NCBI RefSeq assembly: GCF_016097555.1
Contig: NC_054709.1
Coordinates: forward strand, 29,630,629 to 29,694,628
Source: Gigantopelta aegis
Lineage: Eukaryota; Mollusca; Gastropoda; Neomphalida; Peltospiridae
Length of the DNA: 64,000 bases
Direction of reading: 5' to 3'
A program made the translations under genes and the position numbers. Below are positions 36,201 to 42,765 of the stretch, piece after piece (the stretch's first letter is position 1; every line of letters begins with the position of its first letter). The notes below the pieces were generated by a model. The model ran no database searches and was not told where the DNA came from. It worked only from the letters and a program-made list of their open reading frames with translations.

Positions 36201-39200
36201 GTAATCACCGTATGATACATTCGCCACCACTGTAACAATTGTGGTAATCACCGTATGATACATTCGCCACCACTATAACAATTGTGGTAATCACTGTATG
36301 ATACATTCGCCACCACTATAACAATGTGGTAATCACCGTATGATACATTCGCCACCACTGTAACAATTGTGGTAATCACCGTATGATACATTCGCCACCA
36401 CTATAACAATTGTGGTAATCACTGTATGATACATTCGCCACCACTATAACAACTGTGGTAATCACCGTATGATACATTCGCCACCACTATAACAATTGTG
36501 GTAATCACTGTATGATACATTCGCCACCACTATAACAATTGTGGTATGATCACGCCACCACTGTATGGTAATCATACATTCGCCACCACTATAACAATTG
36601 TGGTAATCACCGTATGATACATTCGCCACCACTATAACAATTGTGGTAATCACTGTATGATACATTCGCCACCACTATAACAATTGTGGTAATCACCGTA
36701 TGATACATTCGCCACCACTATAACAATTGTGGTAATCACCGTATGATACATTCGCCACCACTATAACAATTGTGGTAATCACCGTATGATACATTCGCCA
36801 CCACTATAACAACTGTGGTAATCACCGTATGATACATTCGCCACCACTATAACAAGTGTGGTAATCACCGTATGATACATTCGCCACCACTATAACAAGT
36901 GTGGTAATCACCGTATGATACATTCGCCACCACTATAACAATTGTGGTAATCACCGTATGATACATTCGCCACCACTATAACAAGTGTGGTAATCACCGT
37001 ATGATACATTCGCCACCACTATAACAATTGTGGTAATCACCGTATGATACATTCGCCACCACTATAACAAGTGTGGTAATCACCGTATGATACATTCGCC
37101 ACCACTATAACAATTGTGGTAATCACCGTATGTATGATACATTCGCCGCCACCACTATAACAAGTGTGGTAATCACCGTATGATACATTCGCCACCACTA
37201 TAACAATTGTGGTAATCACCGTATGATACATTCGCCACCACTATAACAAGTGTGGTAATCACTGTATGATACATTCGCCACCACTATAACAAGTGTGGTA
37301 ATCACCGTATGATACATTCGCCACCACTATAACAAGTGTGGTAATCACTGTATGATACATTCGCCACCACTATAACAAGTGTGGTAATCACCGTATGATA
37401 CATTCGCCACCACTATAACAATTGTGTCCTAATCACCGTATGTAATCACTGTATGATACATTCGCCACCACTATAACAATTGTGGTAATCACCGTATGAT
37501 ACATTCGCCACCACTATAACAAGTGTGGTAATCACCGTATGATACATTCGCCACCACTATAACAAGTGTGGTAATCACCGTATGATACATTCGCCACCAC
37601 TATAACAAGTGTGGTAATCACTGTATGATACATTCGCCACCACTATAACAAGTGGTAATCACTGTATGATACATTCGCCACCACTATAACAAGTGTGGTA
37701 ATCACTGTATGATACATTCGCCATACATTGTGGTAATCGCCACCACTATAACAAGTGTGGTAATCACCGTATGATACATTCGCCACCACTATAACAAGTG
37801 TGGTACACTGTATGATACATTCGCCACCACTAAACAATTGTGTGTAATCACCGTATGATACATTCGCCACCACTATAACAAGTGTGGTAATCACTGTATG
37901 ATACATTCGCCACCACTATAACAAGTGTGGTAATCACCGTATGATACATTCGCCACCACTGTAACAAGAATATGTAACGCAATTGTGGTAATCACCGCAT
38001 TTTTTTTTTACTAAACCAGATGAACAGAGATAACGATTATCAATGGATCTGGACTATTTGCTAACAGTGAAAATAACTCAAGACAAAAGTATACCGAGAC
38101 AGACATGTGAAATGCTGGACTTCCTCATTGACAACATACGAGTATATGTCTCATTTGTGTGATGGGCATAATGGCAGGTAGTAGGTATCCTCATGGGCGC
38201 CAACTGTGCTCCATTACTCATGTGAAATGCTGGACTTCCTCATTGATAACATACGAGTATATGTCTCATTTGTGGGTAGGGCATAACGGCAGGATATAGG
38301 TATCTTCATGGGCACCAACTGTGCTCCATTACTCATGTGAAATGCTGGACCTCCTCATTGACAACATACGAGTATATGTCTCATTTGTGGTAGTGCATAA
38401 CGGCAGGATGTAGGTATCTCCATGGGAGCCAACTGTGCTCCATTACTCATGTGAAATGCTGGACTTCCTCACTGACAACATACGAGTATATGTTTCATTT
38501 GTGAGTAGGGCATAATGGCAGGTAGTAGGTATCTTCATGGGCGCCAACTGTGCTCCATTACTCATGTGAAATGCTGGACTTCCTCATTGACAACATACGA
38601 GTATATGTCTCATTTGTAGGTAGGGCATAACGGCAGGTAGTAGGTATCTTCATGGGCGCCAACTGTGTCCATTACTCTCTTTGACATCCAATAGCCAATG
38701 ATTAATAAATCAATGTGCTCTAGTGGTGTCGTTAAAATACAAATTTATTCCATTACTCTCCGGTTTGTTTCTCTATATATATGAATAAGATTTTCTATCT
38801 AATCTGACAAATCAAAACAAAAGGGTCTGAAGAAAAAGGTTTTAATTTCACCTTTTGATATATTCATGATCTATTATCATTCATTAATAATCTTATATTA
38901 TTTTCTATAATAATAATAATAAGATCACATATTACCTGTCATTGGTTTATCCACCAGAGTTGGACATAAAGGAAACTACAGGAAGTATACAATCTGTTTC
39001 ATACCTTGATATATACACAAAGATTCAGAACAACGTTGACCTGCATACAAAGTTGTATAATAAAAAGCATGACTTCAGCTTTCCAATCTCTTCATGTCTA
39101 GCAATATTCCTTCTGCTCCAGCTTTTGGTGTCTGTATTTTGCAAGTTCTGAGACACCTTAGGGCATGCTCATCATATGCCGATTTTAAAGGCTGACATTT

Positions 39201-40984
39201 TGTTCTGGTGAAAACTATATTTTGTATTGATGGTGAATGAATGAATGTTTAACGATACCCGAGCACAAAAATGCATATTGGTTACTGGGTGCCACAAATG
39301 GTAAATATATGAAAATATTGTGTAATGATGGTAAAATATCTAATTTAAAAAAAACCTCGAATGCATCCCTATGAGACTCTCCTGGAATGTCGACAACAAT
39401 CAGTAAATTAAACAGGATTAAAAAGGATGAAATCTTCAGTAAAGGATTTCCTCGTGAGAGGCTGTCCTATACACGAGACACTAGATACAGATCCATAGAG
39501 CCTCGCATAACACAATATTTTATTCCTAATATAGGTATAAAGGTGTAGTGTAGAATAATTAACGTGTGTGTGTAACAGTAACGATATCTAATTGTAGATG
39601 AACTGTAGTACCGGAAATGGACCGAATCGGCGTAAACGAAGATCAACGGAAATCTTTGACGAAACCGTCAGAAAGACGATCATCATCCAGTTCCCAGAAC
39701 TTGAACACACAAGTCAGTTGTTTGATTTTATTTTAGAATGACAATCTAGAAATTAGAGGGAAATCTCTCAAAGTTTACACATGAGTAGGTTAATATTAAT
39801 GTCTTGTAGCATGTATATCTATAACCCCTGCGCGTGCTGTAACCTCACCGTGGTGCAGGGGTGTAACATTCTCTTTGAGAATGGCCAATATAGCACAAGA
39901 TTGAAGTTTTGAGTAAAAGTCAGTATCTATTTGTGATATTTGTATTTTTGCACAGTTCTTTACACTGTTTTTGTTTAAATCTTGAATTTTTATATTGATG
40001 TTGATCATCACTTTATTTGTTTGCATTACCATAGTTTGACACCCATAGCCGATGTATTTTTCATGCTGGGGTATCGTTAAACATTCATTCATTAATTCAT
40101 TCATTCATGTATATCTATAAATAAATGAGTAGGTTGATATCAATATATTTAACATGTCCATATAGAAATAAGCGAGCAGGTTGATATTAATGCATTTTAG
40201 TGTGTCCATCTAGAAATATGAGTAGGTTGATATTAATTTAGTATTATGTCCATCAAGAAATAAGTGAGCATTTTGATATTAATATAGAGAATGCTCATTG
40301 TAAGTAATTATTTCATTTGCTTCAGCCATTTGGTACATGACTGATGTTTACATATTCAGCACATAAACATACAGACGTAATTATATATCGTGGAAAATAC
40401 TATTTATTTCTGTACATCTTTAAATTGCAAACATATATTAGTGATAACGTGTATGTATTATGGAGAAGCCCTAGTAAGTTGTATAACTTGTGCCTAATCC
40501 ATTTGTTCTTTTCAAAAGCAATACAATATGTTTCAATCAATTCAATGTGGTTTTGAACATTATCCAGGCGGGGAAACCAAACACCCAGCACCTAGACTAG
40601 GGAGCTTCGCGCTTTTGTCTTCAGTCACACCAAAAAAAACCCTAACCCAACCCCCCCCCCCCCCACCCACCCCCCCCACCCCCCGAGACAAATGTTGACT
40701 TTCTTCCACCATACCTGTTTTACATTTCCATCTAGAACTATGTGAGTAGGTTCGTATTAGTCGATTGCATAATTAATTTAACAAAATAATTTAACTGTTT
40801 TACAGAAGCATCTGACACTTCGAAGAAAACGTCTGTGAATGATGTCACAACCCCGCTTGTGGCTGGCGTTGCCATAGTGATCATTCTGCTGCTTGTCATC
40901 TGCATTGTTGTCTTGTTGTTTGTCAAGAAGAGAAGATCCAACCGGAAGTCTCAAGACGAGGGTGTCAACAAGCAGACGATTTAA
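6926..40984 (+). CDS. ZP domain-containing type I membrane protein (EGF + ZP + TM), 3' part of gene, multi-exon
   Basis: This gene spans most of the left two thirds of the window. Exons read in order: EGF-like (6926-7063), ZP-N (11136-11308, 16680-16828), ZP-N end and linker (20481-20629), ZP-C start (32866-32953), doubtful ZP-C exon (33368 onward), pre-furin and furin site (39598-39712), transmembrane helix and tail (40806-40984). Splice phases match at every junction except across 33.4-39.6 kb. The four ZP-N cysteines are present: VEC, SGC, ESC and VTC. ZP proteins are made as membrane precursors, cut at a furin-type site and polymerise into extracellular filaments; egg coat, gut or mucus matrices are possible sites here. 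The first exons, including any signal peptide, lie upstream of the window or are unseen. The ZP-C part between ENSC and NCSTGNG is missing or damaged, so it is unclear whether the gene is intact. No gene symbol can be assigned. Confidence 0.85.
7166..7222 (+). pseudogene. Partial duplicate of the EGF exon 3' half
   Basis: 'tgttactgtccagcagact' recurs 100-200 bp downstream of the EGF exon, followed by sequence encoding GDQCDKTR and a donor-like 'gttagt'. It corresponds to the last roughly 17 codons of the EGF exon plus the donor. The first four cysteines and any convincing acceptor are absent, so it is probably a non-functional partial exon copy. Confidence 0.75.
7260..8940 (+). repeat. 58-bp minisatellite (intronic), degenerate
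   Basis: Units contain 'ttcagtttacttgttttaag', 'tagcactgagatactggatt' and 'aatagtacagaggtactg', repeated about 25 times. Many are shortened or diverged in 7900-8940 ('ggattgtagggtacttgatt' variants). The array fills the intron between the EGF and first ZP exons and grades into the related 59-bp array. Confidence 0.9.
8941..10700 (+). repeat. 59-bp minisatellite (intronic), about 29 copies
   Basis: Units contain 'gttcaaatcacatgtttaac', 'taacacggtaagatactgga' and 'ttaatagtatagatatagt'. It shares 'gatactggattaatagta' with the 58-bp array, so the two are probably subfamilies of one repeat. Many units carry 'acacggtaaga', a strong match to a 5' splice site. Diverged copies continue to about 11120. 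Confidence 0.9.
11136..11308 (+). CDS. ZP-protein exon: first half of ZP-N
   Basis: The acceptor is 'ttatctctctcccag' and the donor is acg|gtcagt. After the split Tyr codon the frame reads TVECTASAMKIMLSPAGTFS, then GVIYVAGEKNTSGC, then MFTGSSGTLDLQDESC and GDVTTDT. This is the classic start of a ZP module (first conserved Cys, then the G-x-IYV-x-G and SGC-x-F blocks). NTS is a possible N-glycosylation site. It is 173 nt and ends in phase 0, matching the next exon. Confidence 0.93.
11309..12160 (+). repeat. 53-bp minisatellite built from the exon end and its 5' splice site
   Basis: Units of about 53 bp read 'ggtggagtcacctccaacac' then 'ggtcagtagtatctataatc' then 'agggctagcctgt'. The real exon end and donor read 'ggtgacgtcactactgacac' then 'ggtcagtactatctataatc'. 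The array is therefore an amplified copy of the last roughly 20 exon bases plus the start of the intron, about 16 units, each with a GT donor. Later units diverge ('acggtaaatactatttata'). Confidence 0.9.
12161..12750. other. Intron sequence with T-rich and (ATT)n tract
   Basis: 12230-12350 is T-rich with ATT repeats. The rest shows no gene; the 64-aa open frame at 12562 is unsupported. Confidence 0.5.
12752..12888. repeat. Foldback element with about 28-bp inverted termini
   Basis: 'actaaacgagcttgcctgtc' followed by 'ataccatg' near 12753 is mirrored by 'aatggtatgacaggcaagct' followed by 'cgtttagta' ending at about 12887. The interior also has partial symmetry ('gtatctgacgagcg' and 'cgagtcagatatc'). 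The size and symmetry fit a small MITE or foldback. Confidence 0.85.
12889..14379. other. Intron spacer, no supported gene
   Basis: AT-rich sequence. 13130-13395 resembles 4195-4440. 13490-13555 is a GTTT/GTT-rich tract. Short GC-richer pieces around 13600-13690 contain 'gtcggttgccat' twice. Nothing codes. Confidence 0.35.
14598..15418. mobile_element. TTAA-flanked non-autonomous DNA transposon (piggyBac-type target)
   Basis: The left end 'agccgcacaccctagtt' after TTAA (14594-14597) matches the inverted right end 'ctagggtgtgtccct' before TTAA (15419-15422). The reverse complement of the right end is 'agggacacaccctagtt'. A TTAA duplication plus terminal inverted repeats is typical of piggyBac superfamily elements. 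At 821 bp with no transposase frame it is non-autonomous. Confidence 0.8.
15961..16346 (+). mobile_element. tRNA-derived SINE (family with 'ggcctcggtggcgtcgtggc' head)
   Basis: This is a full-length copy. The head 'ggcctcggtggcgtcgtggc' and 'gggttcggatcccagtcgag' give A-box-like and B-box-like Pol III promoter elements. A body follows, then the tail 'acgccatataaccgtaaata' and 'gtgcgtcgttaaataaaaca'. The same family occurs inverted at 20714 and 41533. Confidence 0.9.
16592..16650 (-). mobile_element. SINE 3'-tail fragment
   Basis: 'gtgtcgttaaacattaattcattc' is the reverse complement of the 'gaatgaatgtttaacgacac' tail seen on other mollusc SINEs. Related fragments lie at about 17018-17110, 39236-39312 and 40030-40090. 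Confidence 0.6.
16680..16828 (+). CDS. ZP-protein exon: second half of ZP-N
   Basis: The acceptor is 'gtcttattgacag' and the donor is gg|gtgagt. The phase 0 start gives ATGDRSRVVIVQYSDKYI, then TDLDTKLTVTC, then SAAGAGTVDVTATFSSQDPD. The VVIVQY strand followed by D-x-KLTVTC is the conserved C-terminal half of ZP-N, ending at the fourth ZP cysteine. It ends in phase 2. The first 20 intron bases 'gagtgacgtaatatcattat' are directly duplicated. Confidence 0.92.
17220..18768 (-). pseudogene. Jockey/I-type LINE, 3' part with RNase H domain
   Basis: Minus-strand frames read, in order: end of the RT region (LQLCLNKLQQWATDNGF near 18740-18690, with a stop after FRFSK); HHLDPQLFLDKTPVPVVEE; a block with KVMLRLYRSLVRSKLDYGC (18587-18381); then 18403-17774 with RTSPVESLYVDAHEPSL-type sequence, and an RNase H domain with VYTDGSRDG, the FTAETWAIIKAL helix and IIFTD, i.e. 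the D, E and D catalytic positions. 17606-17220 holds the C-terminal tail with H-x-Y-L-T-H and a C-x2-C cluster (CEHCQC). Frames are broken in several places, so the copy is dead and 5' truncated. Clade naming is from memory of such proteins. Confidence 0.8.
19110..19535. mobile_element. hAT-like MITE with 8-bp target duplication
   Basis: GTGGTAAT is duplicated at 19102-19109 and 19536-19543. The termini are inverted: left 'tagggtctccacgagt', right 'actcgtggaggccctag'. Near both ends are CTCGAG-rich segments ('gagtactcgagtactcgggc'). The 8-bp duplication and short inverted termini are hAT features. At 426 bp there is no coding frame. A second copy whose end became a satellite lies at 61273-62325. 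Confidence 0.9.
19780..19964. mobile_element. Small MITE with 'cagtggcggatcc'-type termini
   Basis: The left end 'cggtggctgatct' mirrors the right end 'ggatccgccactg', and ATGAC flanks both sides (19775-19779 and 19965-19969). Length is 185 bp with no frame. The termini resemble the elements at 57531 and 59786. Confidence 0.65.
19970..20342. other. Intron spacer, no supported feature
   Basis: T- and A-rich sequence; no gene or repeat recognised. Confidence 0.3.
20343..20449. repeat. (CA)n microsatellite upstream of a ZP exon
   Basis: CA repeats with interspersed 'atagacacac' variants end about 30 bases before the acceptor at 20480. Confidence 0.95.
20481..20629 (+). CDS. ZP-protein exon: end of ZP-N and inter-domain linker
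   Basis: The acceptor is 'ttgttctgttacag'. The first base completes Gly, followed by NIKEQAINNTYPADIDSS, then AVNFEIKLKDGTSV, then SSSTTVSLNDQLIFEFAG. The region with K-x-DGT...VSLNDQL matches the ZP linker and first ZP-C strand ('G..V.LGD.L'). NNT is a possible N-glycosylation site. It ends in phase 1 at a gtatat donor that belongs to a (TA)n tract. The length of 149 nt equals the previous exon. Confidence 0.9.
20630..20682. repeat. (TA)n microsatellite at the exon donor
   Basis: The (TA)n run begins at the second base of the 5' splice site of the preceding exon, so the donor is gtatat. Confidence 0.95.
20714..21097 (-). mobile_element. tRNA-derived SINE, inverted, with target duplication
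   Basis: This is the same family as 15961. The head is at the right ('ccaccgaggcc') and the tail at the left ('tttatttaacgacgca'). The duplication is GATATTAACAAAG (20701-20713) and GATATTAGCAAAG (21098-21110), one mismatch. Confidence 0.92.
21111..23214. other. Intron spacer with local repeats
   Basis: AT-rich sequence. 'attgggaattc' with 'aatacaaacaaattctaatg' and 'aaaagcctttggga' occurs two or three times between 21900 and 22300 (spacing about 190-200 bp), indicating an old tandem duplication. No coding frame is supported. Confidence 0.5.
23241..26030 (+). repeat. 88-bp minisatellite (intronic), about 31 copies
   Basis: Units contain 'tactgtactactggtaagtt', 'catctgtggactgtctggta', 'ataaggtcacatatggttgt' and 'cttgagtacttacatccatt'. 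A (TA)n tract precedes it. Nearly every unit has ctg|gtaagttc, an excellent 5' splice-site match. The 60-165-aa frames across it (MTNTVLLVSS and similar) are repeat translations, not proteins. The array lies between the 20481 and 32866 exons. Confidence 0.95.
26160..26300 (-). mobile_element. SINE fragment, head half
   Basis: 'ttacacctacccattgactg' through 'acctaccagcctgtag' and 'gcgccaccgatgcc' match the head half of the 15961 family in reverse. Confidence 0.7.
28476..30900 (+). pseudogene. 5'-truncated L1/Tx1-type LINE (RT and C-terminal region), with 13-bp target duplication
   Basis: AAGTTATAGTAAA flanks the insert at 28463-28475 and 30901-30913. Coding pieces on + read: GIIKCIPKGNKPKQF, then LLLIDFEKAFDSVDW (RT motif with the first catalytic Asp), GRGCRQGGPISPYIF (next RT motif), FADDTTVIL near 29079 (catalytic FADD), GLKVNVEKTKLIW, and a late C-terminal segment CPKCNFCNLELGTIIHLFWEC (29.5-30.4 kb) with a zinc-knuckle-like C-x2-C. 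Stops and frameshifts near 28997, 29470 and later break it. It ends in a short T/A tail. It sits inside the DNA transposon. Confidence 0.9.
31037..31594 (+). repeat. Tandem duplication of a 280-bp segment
   Basis: Two copies (31037-31316 and 31317-31594) share 'aataatgacgcagttcgtat', 'caggggcttcggaaaccccc' and 'gcagcgcttgcgtaaaagca' with few differences. The duplication lies inside the DNA transposon, right of the LINE. Confidence 0.92.
32557..32858 (+). mobile_element. tRNA-derived SINE abutting a splice acceptor
   Basis: The head 'catagtctagtggtaaagcg' and 'gagatcgatccccatcagtg' has A-box and B-box features. The body and the tail 'aataaatgtgctctagtggt' follow. Its T-rich 3' end runs directly into the polypyrimidine tract of the next ZP exon (acceptor AG at 32864-32865). 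Confidence 0.88.
32866..32953 (+). CDS. ZP-protein exon: start of ZP-C
   Basis: The acceptor is 'ctaacttttttttag' and the donor is acag|gttggt. AT completes Asp after FEFAG, then KLRLRVESCTASNGKSG, then ADEETLKLIEN and two bases of the next codon. The LRLRVESCTAS block and LKLIEN are the conserved ZP-C signature (V-x-x-C-x-A and LI-x-N-x-C). It is 88 nt and phase 2 at its end, and the AG joined to C at 33368 gives Ser-Cys. Confidence 0.88.
33221..33278. repeat. (CT)n microsatellite
   Basis: About 29 CT dinucleotides, in the short intron between the ZP-C exons. Confidence 0.95.
33368..33401 (+). pseudogene. Candidate ZP-C exon start, overrun by the 43-bp array
   Basis: A strong acceptor 'tgcttttgttttctgttcag' precedes it. 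Joining AG from 32953 gives S-C-H-P in frame after LIEN, fitting the ZP-C LI-x-N-x-C-P motif. The frame then reads MIHSPPL and stops at TAA (33399-33401). From the eighth base onward the exon sequence is identical to the 43-bp satellite unit that fills the next 4.6 kb. Either the exon is cut short by repeat expansion, or the true exon is not resolved in the assembly. No GT donor precedes the stop. Confidence 0.55.
33374..37999. repeat. 43-bp minisatellite, about 105 copies, growing from a ZP-C exon
   Basis: Units read 'tatgatacattcgccaccac', 'tataacaagtgtggtaatca', 'ccg'. Two main variants (aagtgtgg and aattgtgg) and many short deletion/rejoin units occur from 34.5 kb rightwards, while 33.5-34.2 kb is nearly homogeneous. 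43 is not a multiple of three, so no long frame persists; the minus-strand 60-87-aa frames are artefacts. Confidence 0.96.
38105..38678 (+). repeat. 115-bp satellite made from a reverse-transcriptase gene fragment, 5 copies
   Basis: Units start at 38105, 38220, 38335, 38449 and 38564. In one frame each reads MLDFLIDNIRVYVSF, then about 10 residues with a stop, then GIFMGTNCAPLL. This matches the RT block '...FLIDNI...GIPMGTNCAPLLADL' known to me from invertebrate retroelement proteins. A coding piece of a retroelement has therefore been amplified in tandem. Each copy has the in-frame TAA or a shift, so none codes. Confidence 0.85.
38680..38748 (+). mobile_element. SINE tail fragment
   Basis: 'gacatccaatagccaatgat' followed by 'ctctagtggtgtcgttaaaa' is the 3' end of the common SINE. 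It separates the RT-derived satellite from the downstream RT remnant. Confidence 0.75.
38942..39170 (+). pseudogene. Retroelement RT remnant (downstream part)
   Basis: The frame reads YPPELDIKETTGSIQSVSY, then LDIYTKIQNNVDLHTKLY, then NKKHDFSFPIS before degrading. It resembles the 'ELEIKDTT...SYLDL...TKLYDKRDDFNFPI' region that normally follows the GIPMGTNCAPLL motif of the same RT family. The satellite at 38105 and this piece therefore come from one insertion. Upstream, the catalytic YIDD region is missing. Confidence 0.75.
39598..39712 (+). CDS. ZP-protein exon: end of ZP-C with furin-type site
   Basis: The acceptor is 'tatctaattgtag' and the donor is acaa|gtcagt. Phase 0 gives MNCSTGNGPNRRKRRS, then TEIFDETVRKTIIIQFPELEHT, with one base left over. 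RRKRR is a strong furin consensus, as found at the cleavage site after ZP-C. NCS is a possible N-glycosylation site. The phase needed upstream is 0, and no exon seen supplies it. It ends in phase 1, matching 40806. Confidence 0.85.
39720..40330 (+). repeat. Degenerate about 62-bp repeats with SINE fragment in intron
   Basis: 'atgagtaggttgatattaat' with 'tgtccatctagaaat' occurs near 39782, 40123, 40165, 40210 and again at 40738 as 'gtgagtaggttcgtattagt'. A SINE tail lies at 40030-40090. These look like an old minisatellite. Confidence 0.7.
40649..40685. repeat. C-rich low-complexity tract
   Basis: A poly-C run with occasional A. Confidence 0.9.
40806..40984 (+). CDS. ZP-protein last exon: transmembrane helix, cytoplasmic tail, stop
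   Basis: The acceptor is 'ttaactgttttacag'. After the split Lys codon: ASDTSKKTSVNDVTT, then a hydrophobic span of about 23 residues starting PLVAGVAIVIILLL, then KKRRSNRKSQDEGVNKQTI and TAA (40982-40984). The basic KKRR cluster after the helix fits type I membrane topology. In ZP precursors this helix and the external hydrophobic patch are removed with the tail after furin cleavage. Confidence 0.93.
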
Positions 40985-41155
40985 TCAGCTATTCCAGAGC
41001 AATCAGAAGCAGCTCTGTCTGTTGTAGCAGACAATGCTAGTAAAACCATATATGGACTTTATTTAGATAACTGCCTTAAATATAACATGTATTTTACATA
41101 TACCGGACCTGTTCTTTTAAAACATTGCAACTAAATTGTATCTAATTTTAACGAT

Positions 41156-41161
41156 AATAAA
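41156..41161 (+). terminator. Poly(A) signal AATAAA of the ZP gene
   Basis: AATAAA lies 172 bases after the stop codon, in AT-rich 3' UTR. A T/GT-rich stretch ('atatatgttttgtattttt') follows within 20 bases. Confidence 0.75.
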
Positions 41162-41514
41162 GAAAGAATATATATGTTTTGTATTTTTTCTTTTTATTGC
41201 CGATCGGTGCAGTATGTTCGAATCCTGACAGTTTGTTCGATACGTATGTTGAACCCATTCTAAATTACGGATTCTAAACGTAGGATTGAAACAAGTGAAT
41301 ATTTTATATTGTATGGTTTTGTTAGATGTTCATAAAAAGCAATTATTTTGTGTGTATACATTTACATTGCGTTAACTTGAATTTCATTGCAATACAAAAG
41401 GTACATAATTATTTTAAAATGCTGGCTTGCACTGTTTAAAAGAAAGAACTATATGCATGAAACGTGAATATTATGCAATTCGGACTACTCGTGTTATCTG
41501 AACGACACAACCGC
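41162..41514. other. Intergenic spacer
   Basis: No feature recognised. Confidence 0.4.
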
Positions 41515-41532
41515 ATCCCTGCACGATGTAGA

Positions 41533-41912
41533 AAGAAAGAAATGTTTTATTTAACGACGCACTCAACACATTTTATTTACGGTTATATGGCGTCAGACAT
41601 ATGGTTAAGAACCACACAGATTTTGAGAGGAAACCCGCTGTCCCCACTTCATGGGCTACTCTTTCCGATTAGTAGTAAGGGATCTTTTATTTGCGCTTCC
41701 CACAGGCAGGATAGCACAAACCATGGCCTTTGTTTAACCAGTTATGGAACACTGGTCGGTGCAAGTGGTTTACACCTACCCATTGAGCCTTGCGGAGCAC
41801 TCAGGGTTTGGAGTCGGTATCTGGATTAAAAATCCCATGCCTCGACTGGGATCCGAACCCAGTACCTACCAGCCTGTTGACCGATGGCCTAACCACGACG
41901 CCACCGAGTCCG
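41533..41912 (-). mobile_element. tRNA-derived SINE, inverted, with 18-bp target duplication
   Basis: Same family as 15961 and 20714. The flanks ATCCCTGCACGATGTAGA (41515-41532) and ATCCCTGCCCGATGTAGA (41913-41930) differ by one base. Confidence 0.93.
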
Positions 41913-42532
41913 ATCCCTGCCCGATGTAGAGTCGAATGGGTATTTAGCAAAATGGTGGTTGATTCCATGAATATCTATATATTGCCTCGACTATAGGACA
42001 GCCAGTCATGGATACTCCATCCTGTTTGCAATGCTATATAGTGCCTCGTTTATAGGACAGCGACTCCCGAGGAGTAGGGTTGGGTACCGCGAAAAAAACC
42101 GTACCGCGGAATTACGCGGTTTTTTGTAATGTACCACGGTATACCACGGTAATGACAGCATACTAATCACTGCGATTCAGTAATACAATAATTGCGCAAC
42201 ATACAATGTCATTTATGTGCCTTTGAACGTAGGGGTCAAACACATATGACATACTACAATGATATACCTACCAGTACAGATTTTGACTGATTCAGTTTAC
42301 ACTATTTCCTCTAAAGTTGAGTAAGCATTAAGCAGGACTAAAACTCTCATTTAGAGAATAGCCAATACTTATAGGTAGAACATAGTTGTAGAGCCTTGTT
42401 GTATTTTAAGACCTTATAATGTAAATGAAATAAACATAACAGATGAATAAATTCCCTAGTTATCATTTCAGTTAAACTGGAAAATAATGAAAATGACAAA
42501 GTTACGTAATATTTGAATGGCCCTTGATGTCT

Positions 42533-42765
42533 AGGCCGGGCCGTAGCCCAGTGGTAAAACAATCGGTTGGACGCGTGGTAGGTCTAGGATAGATCCGAGT
42601 CGGTGGGCCCATTGGGATATTTCTCAGTTATGTATGTGCACCACGACTGGTATAGCAAAGGTCGTGGTATGTGCTACTAATGAGAAAATGTAGTGGGTTT
42701 CCTCTCTAAGACTATATATCAAAATTACCAAACGTTTGACATTCAGTAGCCGATGTTTTTGTTCT
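42533..42765 (+). mobile_element. SINE ('cgtagcccagtggtaaaac' head), truncated
   Basis: The head 'gggccgtagcccagtggtaa' (A box), body 'gcaccacgactggtatagca' and part of the tail 'gacattcagtagccgatg' are present. The internal 'agatccctt' part is deleted. Confidence 0.82.

Noticed and set aside
35636..37906. Minus-strand ORFs in the 43-bp array (MYHTVITTIVIVVANVSYGD type)
   Set aside because: Array translations; the unit length is not a multiple of three and frames close at each indel.
38034..38080. Missing ZP-C exon (frame ...NGSGLFANSENNSRQ)
   Set aside because: No acceptor gives the needed phase without a stop, and the expected F-x-F and cysteine pattern is not seen; kept only as a weak lead in the findings.
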